A stretch of DNA of 7,277 bases from an uncultured Clostridia bacterium (GTDB taxonomy: Bacteria > Bacillota_A > Clostridia > Oscillospirales > Acutalibacteraceae). The notes beneath the pieces are model-generated. The model was not told the DNA's origin. It worked only from the letters and a program-made list of their open reading frames with translations, and searched no databases. Shown here in pieces: positions 1 through 4,160 of this stretch (positions are counted from its first letter, which is position 1; every line of letters begins with the position of its first letter). The DNA lies in the NCBI GenBank assembly GCA_937891215.1, contig CALAEU010000019.1:1-7277 (forward strand), written 5' to 3'. The translations under genes and the position numbers were made by a program.

Positions 1-1
1 A

Positions 2-1711
2 CTTTTAGGCAGAACTGCTGTGAGTGAAGATCTTGACTCAGCAGTTGAGATTGCTAAAAAATATTCTTATAAATTCAAAGTAGTTACACTTGACGGTCAG
101 GTTGTGAACGCAGGTGGTTCAATGACTGGTGGTGCTCGTCTTCAGAATGCGGGTATTTTAAGTCGTGCAAACGAAATTGAAAAACTTACTAAAGAATGTA
201 ATGAAATTCAGGAAAAATTAGATATTGCAGTAAAAGATGTTTTGGAACAACAAGAAAGTTATTCTTCACTTTCTGCAGAACTTGAAGGTTGTAAAGCAGA
301 AATTGCATTTACAGGCGAAGAGAAAATAAGATTAGAGGGTGTAGTTGCTCTCAAAAACGGGCAATACGAAACAATTCTTGCTCAAAAAAATGAAGCAGAT
401 GAAGAAAAAGAAAAACTTGTAAACAGAATTGCTGATATTAAAAACAATGCATCTTCTGCAGAATCAGAACTTGTTACACTTCAGAAAGAACTTGAAAGTG
501 TTGAAAGTAAATTGTCAGCTCTTACAGGTGACAGAGAAAATCTTCAACAGAAGAGAGAAGAACTCACCGCAAAAGCGGCAGATATTAATCTCTTGATTGC
601 AACAAATGAAAAAGAAATCGAAGCAAAAAATGAAGAGATTGAAAGACTTAAAGGCAGAAGTACAAGTCATAAAGACAGACTTACACAACTTAATAGTGAA
701 ATAGAAGAAATTGTTAAGAAAAACGAAGAACTCACAAAACTTATTGATGTTTTAAGAGAAGATGCAGGTAAATTAAGAAGTCAGAGCGGTACTTCAAAAA
801 CAGATACTGAAAATCTTATAAAACAACGCGAAGTCTTTGAAAAACAAAGTGCAGAACTTCGTCTTGCTGAAAGAGATAAACAAGAAGAAAAAGAAAAATT
901 AAGCGGTGAACTTGCTCGTCTTTCTGAAAGAAAAGAGTCAATGTCACAAGAACTTGAAAATATCTCTAACAGACTTTACGAGGAGTATGAATTAACCCGT
1001 CGTGAAGCAGAAGAACTTAATATAGTTATCGAAGATGTTGCTGAATCAAGAAAGAGACTTAACGAACTTAAGGCGAAAATTAAAGGTCTTGGTACTGTTA
1101 ATCTCAGTGCTATTGAAGAATACAGTGAAGTTTCTGAAAGATATGAATTTATGCACGTTCAGGTAAGCGATGTCGAAAAATCAAAAGCAGAGCTTATAAA
1201 ACTCATTCAGGAACTCACAGGTAAAATGGGTGAACAATTCAGAAACGAGTTCAATAAAATCAATATTAATTTCGGTGAAACATTCTCAGAACTTTTTGGT
1301 GGCGGTAAAGCGTCACTTGTGTTAAGCGATGAACTTGATGTTCTTGAAAGTGATATTGAAATCAAAGTACAACCACCAGGCAAGAACGTTCAGAATATTT
1401 CACTTCTTTCAGGTGGTGAAAAAGGTCTCTCTGCAATTGCACTTTTATTTGCAATTCTTAAAGTTAATCCTTGTCCGTTCTGTATTTTTGACGAGGTTGA
1501 AGCGGCACTTGACGATGTCAATGTTGCAAAATATGCGTCTTATGTAAGAAGAATGACGGATGATACACAGTTTATTCTTATTACACACCGCCGTGGTACA
1601 ATGGAAGAAGCTGATATGCTTTACGGTGTTACAATGCAGGAAAAAGGTGTTTCAAAACTTCTTGAACTCAAGACTGCTGAAATGGCAAAACAACTCGGCT
1701 TAGAGGAGTAA
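2..1711 (+). CDS. smc: Chromosome segregation protein SMC, C-terminal part (5' end outside window)
   Basis: This is the second half of the bacterial condensin ATPase SMC, which forms a ring with ScpA/ScpB and compacts and segregates the nucleoid. The reading frame is open from base 2 (LLGRTAVSEDLDSAV...), so the GTG at 20 is an internal codon and not a start. The first ~45 residues are the end of the hinge domain, with the typical VVNAGGSMTGG motif at about 106-138. A charged coiled coil rich in Glu/Lys follows to about 1080. The C-terminal head then has GLGTVNLSAIEEY, FGGGKASL, the ABC signature SGGEKG (about 1409-1426), a Walker B FCIFDEVEAALDD (about 1478-1516) and ITHRRGTMEEAD. The usual signature in the family is SGGERAL; this one reads SGGEKGL. 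The N-terminal Walker A half lies upstream of the window. ftsY starts 23 bases after the stop, the conserved Firmicutes arrangement. Identification is secure. Confidence 0.97.
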   Translation, partial: LLGRTAVSEDLDSAVEIAKKYSYKFKVVTLDGQVVNAGGSMTGGARLQNAGILSRANEIEKLTKECNEIQEKLDIAVKDVLEQQESYSSLSAELEGCKAEIAFTGEEKIRLEGVVALKNGQYETILAQKNEADEEKEKLVNRIADIKNNASSAESELVTLQKELESVESKLSALTGDRENLQQKREELTAKAADINLLIATNEKEIEAKNEEIERLKGRSTSHKDRLTQLNSEIEEIVKKNEELTKLIDVLREDAGKLRSQSGTSKTDTENLIKQREVFEKQSAELRLAERDKQEEKEKLSGELARLSERKESMSQELENISNRLYEEYELTRREAEELNIVIEDVAESRKRLNELKAKIKGLGTVNLSAIEEYSEVSERYEFMHVQVSDVEKSKAELIKLIQELTGKMGEQFRNEFNKININFGETFSELFGGGKASLVLSDELDVLESDIEIKVQPPGKNVQNISLLSGGEKGLSAIALLFAILKVNPCPFCIFDEVEAALDDVNVAKYASYVRRMTDDTQFILITHRRGTMEEADMLYGVTMQEKGVSKLLELKTAEMAKQLGLEE

Positions 1712-1734
1712 TATATAAATTTGTAGGTGTTATT

Positions 1735-2967
1735 ATGGGCGTTTTTAAAAAGATAAACTTCGGTTTAAGAAAAACAAGAAATAATATGTCTGGCGCTATT
1801 GATAATGTGCTTGATAGTTACACTTCGATTGACGAAGAACTTTTTGATGAACTTGAAGAAGCACTTGTAATGGGTGATGTTGGTGTTACAACTGCATCTG
1901 AAATTACAAAGAGACTTAACGAAAGAGTTCGTAAAAAAGGGCTTAAAAATCCAGCAGATGTAAAAACAGAAATAAAAGAAATCGTTGCCGAAATGCTTGA
2001 GGGCGGCGAAGATATGGGGCTTATTACAATTCCATCTGTTATTCTTGTTATCGGTGTTAATGGTGTAGGTAAAACTACAACTATCGGTAAAATGGCTTCT
2101 ATGTATAAATCAGAGGGTAAGAGCGTAATTCTTGCTGCCGCAGATACATTCCGTGCTGCTGCTATTGACCAACTTACTGTCTGGGCAGAAAGAGCAGGAG
2201 TAGATATTATAAGTCATAAAGAGGGTGCAGACCCTGCGGCAGTTATTTTTGATACAATTTCTGCTGCAAAAGCAAGAGGTAATGATATTATTATCTGTGA
2301 TACTGCGGGTCGTCTTCACAACAAGAAAAATCTTATGGAAGAACTTGCAAAGATTTACAGAGTTATTGACAGAGAATTACCATATTCTGACCGCGAAGTG
2401 CTTTTAGTGCTTGATGCTACAACAGGACAGAATGCAGTAAATCAGGCAAGAGAATTTGCAAAGATTGCAGAAATCACTGGTATAATTCTTACAAAACTTG
2501 ACGGTACTGCAAGGGGCGGTGTTGTTCTTTCAATTAAGAATGACCTTAAAGTTCCTGTTAAATTTGTAGGTGTTGGTGAAGGTATTGACGACTTACAACC
2601 ATTCAACCCACACGCATTTGCAGAAGGCCTTTTTGAAGCATTACCAGAAGATTTCAAAGAGGATGAAATTCACGAAATGATTTCAGAAATAAAAGAAGAA
2701 ATAAGCGGAGAAGTTCAGGATATCAAAGAAGAGTTCCAGGAAATTGTTGAAGAAGTTGTTGAAGCATTCAATGAACTTAAAGACGATGTACAGGAAGAAA
2801 TTGAAGAAGTAAAAGAGGATATCACTTCTGAAATTGATTCTGTTGTTGAAGAAATGCAGGAAACTGTTGACGAAATTGATGAAGAAACTGAAACTGCAGA
2901 AGAAAATCCTGAACTTGAAAATAAACCTGAAAAGAAAAAAGGCTTTTTCGGGAGGCTTTTTAAATAA
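1735..2967 (+). CDS. ftsY: Signal recognition particle receptor FtsY with a C-terminal acidic extension
   Basis: FtsY is the SRP receptor GTPase. It docks Ffh-ribosome complexes at the membrane and hands nascent membrane proteins to SecYEG. The N domain covers about residues 1-90. The G domain follows with P-loop GVNGVGKTTT (107-116), DTFRAAA (137-143), DTAGR (189-193), TKLDG (253-257) and the closing GVGEGIDDLQPF (279-290). The ATG at 1735 has an AGGTG Shine-Dalgarno at 1725-1729. It gives MGVFKKINFGLRKTRNN, which matches the start of the NG core, so there is no N-terminal acidic A domain. Instead about 105 extra residues follow the NG core (about 306-410). They form a Glu/Asp-rich helix with hydrophobics at 3-4-4 spacing and end in KKKGFFGRLFK. 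In E. coli FtsY a similar GFFxRL stretch sits at the A/N junction, so the tail may be a relocated A domain (inference). The stop overlaps the rdgB start by one base. Identity of the NG core is certain; the role of the tail is not known. Confidence 0.97.
   Translation: MGVFKKINFGLRKTRNNMSGAIDNVLDSYTSIDEELFDELEEALVMGDVGVTTASEITKRLNERVRKKGLKNPADVKTEIKEIVAEMLEGGEDMGLITIPSVILVIGVNGVGKTTTIGKMASMYKSEGKSVILAAADTFRAAAIDQLTVWAERAGVDIISHKEGADPAAVIFDTISAAKARGNDIIICDTAGRLHNKKNLMEELAKIYRVIDRELPYSDREVLLVLDATTGQNAVNQAREFAKIAEITGIILTKLDGTARGGVVLSIKNDLKVPVKFVGVGEGIDDLQPFNPHAFAEGLFEALPEDFKEDEIHEMISEIKEEISGEVQDIKEEFQEIVEEVVEAFNELKDDVQEEIEEVKEDITSEIDSVVEEMQETVDEIDEETETAEENPELENKPEKKKGFFGRLFK
2950..2955 (+). promoter_or_regulatory. 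Shine-Dalgarno of rdgB inside the ftsY 3' end
   Basis: GGGAGG sits 11 bases before the rdgB ATG and spans the Gly-Arg codons of the FtsY GFFGRLF motif. Together with the TAATG stop/start overlap it supports the ATG at 2967 as the start and implies that ribosomes finishing ftsY reinitiate on rdgB. Confidence 0.7.
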
Positions 2968-3569
2968 TGCAAAAAACATTTTTAATAGCAACTCATAACA
3001 AGAAAAAGAAAAATGAACTTTTAAGAATACTTTCACCTTTAGGTATAGATGTTAAAACCGCTGAAGAACTAAACTTAACACTAACCGAAGCAGAGGAAAC
3101 GGGAGAAACATTTTACGAGAATGCCCTTATAAAAGCACAGAGTGGTTGTAAAGAGAGTGGTCTTCCTTGTGTAGCGGATGACTCAGGTCTTATGGTGGAT
3201 TATTTAGCGGGTGCACCTGGTGTTTATTCTGCAAGATTTTCAGGTGAGCATGGTAACGACAAGAAGAACAACGAAAAACTTCTTGAGCTTTTAAAAGATG
3301 TTAAGGAAGAAGAAAGAACAGCAAGATTTGTTTCAGTTGTGTGTTGCGTTTTTCCGAATGGAGATATTTTATCCGCAAGGGGAGAGTGTGAAGGTAAAAT
3401 CGGCTATGAAGAAAAAGGTGAAGGCGGTTTTGGTTACGACCCTGTGTTTATGGTGGATGAAAAAAGTTTTGCAGAGATTTCTTCAGATGAAAAAGATAAA
3501 TTAAGTCATCGTGGAAAAGCGTTAAATCTCCTTTTAGAAAAATTGAATGATTATTTGTCTGTAAAATGA
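2967..3569 (+). CDS. rdgB: XTP/dITP diphosphatase (RdgB/HAM1 family)
   Basis: This enzyme hydrolyses non-canonical purine nucleoside triphosphates (XTP, dITP, ITP) to the monophosphate and pyrophosphate, keeping deaminated bases out of DNA and RNA. The 200-residue length is typical of the family. Motifs appear in the expected order: ATHNKKKKNE (8-17, substrate and phosphate binding), TGETFYENALIKA (45-57), VADDSGL with the catalytic/metal-binding Asp pair (69-75), GAPGVYSARFSGE (82-94), GEGGFGYDPVF (151-161) and SHRGKAL (180-186). The ATG at 2967 shares its A with the ftsY TAA. Its Shine-Dalgarno GGGAGG (2950-2955) lies in the ftsY coding sequence, so translation is probably coupled. The 3' end overlaps the convergent lipoprotein gene by 19 bases. 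No residue of the core motifs appears to be missing. Assignment is by family; substrate preference is inferred. Confidence 0.95.
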   Translation: MQKTFLIATHNKKKKNELLRILSPLGIDVKTAEELNLTLTEAEETGETFYENALIKAQSGCKESGLPCVADDSGLMVDYLAGAPGVYSARFSGEHGNDKKNNEKLLELLKDVKEEERTARFVSVVCCVFPNGDILSARGECEGKIGYEEKGEGGFGYDPVFMVDEKSFAEISSDEKDKLSHRGKALNLLLEKLNDYLSVK

Positions 3570-4039
3570 ACAGTAATAACAGTACCAAGAGTGGTGATAT
3601 CGAGCGAAACTTCGATGTTGCCACTTTTTATTATTACACTTTCTTTTGTTTCAGTTTTTAAAAGTTGTGATATGTCATTATCAATAATTTCTGTATATGT
3701 ATTTTCGTTATTAATAAAAGCGTTAAGTGAATTTTTGAAGAATTCAAAAGATGATAAATCTTCATGAAATTTATTATCTGCCACAAAATTCATTTCAGTA
3801 AGTCTGCCTTTACTATCCTCTGTAAAACTTAAAAGAATTTCATTTTCATTCACAATGAAAAATTTGTAGATATTATCATTTTCTTCTGAATAAATGAATC
3901 CTTGTGGTGTAAGATTGTATTGCTCATTGAGTGTATTCATTCTAAAAATAAACGCACTTAAATCTTCGCCATTTTGCGTAACAGAGCAACTGCTTAAAAA
4001 AACAAGAAAAATAAAAGGTAAAAAAACCAGTTTTTTCAT
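3551..4039 (-). CDS. Small lipoprotein of unknown function
   Basis: This is a 162-residue protein with a type II signal peptide: MKK, a hydrophobic stretch (residues 4-15) and the lipobox LSSC with the lipidated cysteine at position 18. It should be anchored to the outer face of the cytoplasmic membrane. The start ATG (complement of 4037-4039) is preceded by an AGGGGTG Shine-Dalgarno at about 4044-4050, which supports the call. The mature part is polar, rich in Asn, Glu, Asp and Phe, and looks like a small mixed alpha/beta domain (KFFIVNENEILLSFTED, then IEVSLDITTLGTVITVHF at the end). No catalytic motif or known domain is recognised. The gene converges on rdgB with a 19-base overlap, carries the operon terminator of the other strand in its 3' end, and is divergent from the large surface-protein gene with 121 bases between the two starts. 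A functional link to that neighbour is possible but not shown. Confidence 0.85.
   Translation of the reverse strand: MKKLVFLPFIFLVFLSSCSVTQNGEDLSAFIFRMNTLNEQYNLTPQGFIYSEENDNIYKFFIVNENEILLSFTEDSKGRLTEMNFVADNKFHEDLSSFEFFKNSLNAFINNENTYTEIIDNDISQLLKTETKESVIIKSGNIEVSLDITTLGTVITVHFTDK
3590..3629 (+). terminator. Intrinsic terminator of the smc-ftsY-rdgB operon
   Basis: Bases 3590-3603 pair with 3612-3625 to give a 14-bp RNA stem with an 8-base loop, followed directly by a run of five T (3625-3629) and more AT-rich DNA. Eleven pairs are Watson-Crick and three are G.U wobbles (3595/3620, 3596/3619, 3598/3617). It lies 20 bases past the rdgB stop, inside the 3' coding part of the opposing lipoprotein gene. 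In the opposite transcript the three wobbles become A.C mismatches and no U-run follows, so the signal appears to work in one direction only. The fold was worked out by hand. Confidence 0.7.
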
Positions 4040-4050
4040 ATTGCACCCCT

Positions 4051-4076
4051 AATGTTAACATTTTTTTAACATTTTG
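4051..4076. repeat. Palindrome and two tandem 11-bp repeats in the lipoprotein leader
   Basis: AATGTTAACATT (4051-4062) is a perfect 12-bp palindrome. It overlaps two adjacent copies of an 11-base unit, TTAACATTTTT (4055-4065) and TTAACATTTTG (4066-4076), which differ only in the last base. The 11-base period is about one helical turn, so a protein could bind both copies on the same face. The position between the lipoprotein start and the divergent promoter region suits an operator, but the DNA is very AT-rich and function is inferred only from layout. Confidence 0.4.
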
Positions 4077-4081
4077 TTTTT

Positions 4082-4116
4082 ATTATGGTAGTATAATAAA
4101 ATAGACTAAGTTTCAA
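4082..4116. promoter_or_regulatory. Probable divergent promoter region
   Basis: For the + strand surface-protein gene a perfect TATAAT box lies at 4092-4097, about 64 bases before its ATG. No good -35 hexamer is seen at 16-18 bases; the nearest candidate, TTAACA, is 20 bases away. For the - strand lipoprotein gene, TTGAAA (complement of 4111-4116) and TATACT (complement of 4090-4095) are spaced by 15 bases, which is short. The two -10 boxes overlap, so the genes may compete for polymerase. Assigned by eye from consensus elements. Confidence 0.4.
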
Positions 4117-4160
4117 TTAAATTGTATGCATAAAAAATCTTATAAATAAGTGTGATTATT

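Noticed and set aside
20..22. GTG at 20 as the start of a separate short SMC-like gene
   Set aside because: The frame is open upstream to the window edge and reads LLGRTA, which continues the SMC hinge, so the GTG is an internal valine.
1329..1547. Second + strand frame of 72 codons inside smc
   Set aside because: It lies wholly inside the conserved SMC head domain in another frame and its product has no family resemblance.
2941..2961. GGCTTTTT direct repeat near the ftsY stop as a terminator
   Set aside because: It is a direct, not inverted, repeat explained by the GFF and RLF codons, and rdgB is translated directly downstream.
2683..3036. Long - strand open frames (up to 117 codons, Phe- or Ser-rich) opposite the ftsY tail
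   Set aside because: They are the complement of a Glu/Lys-rich repetitive coding stretch (GAA/AAA read backwards as TTC/TTT), have low complexity and lack a convincing Shine-Dalgarno. The + strand frame is clearly coding.
4152..4154. GTG at 4152 as the start of the surface protein
   Set aside because: It adds only Met-Ile-Ile before a normal signal peptide, has no Shine-Dalgarno of its own, and is itself part of a GTGAT sequence suited to serve the ATG at 4161.
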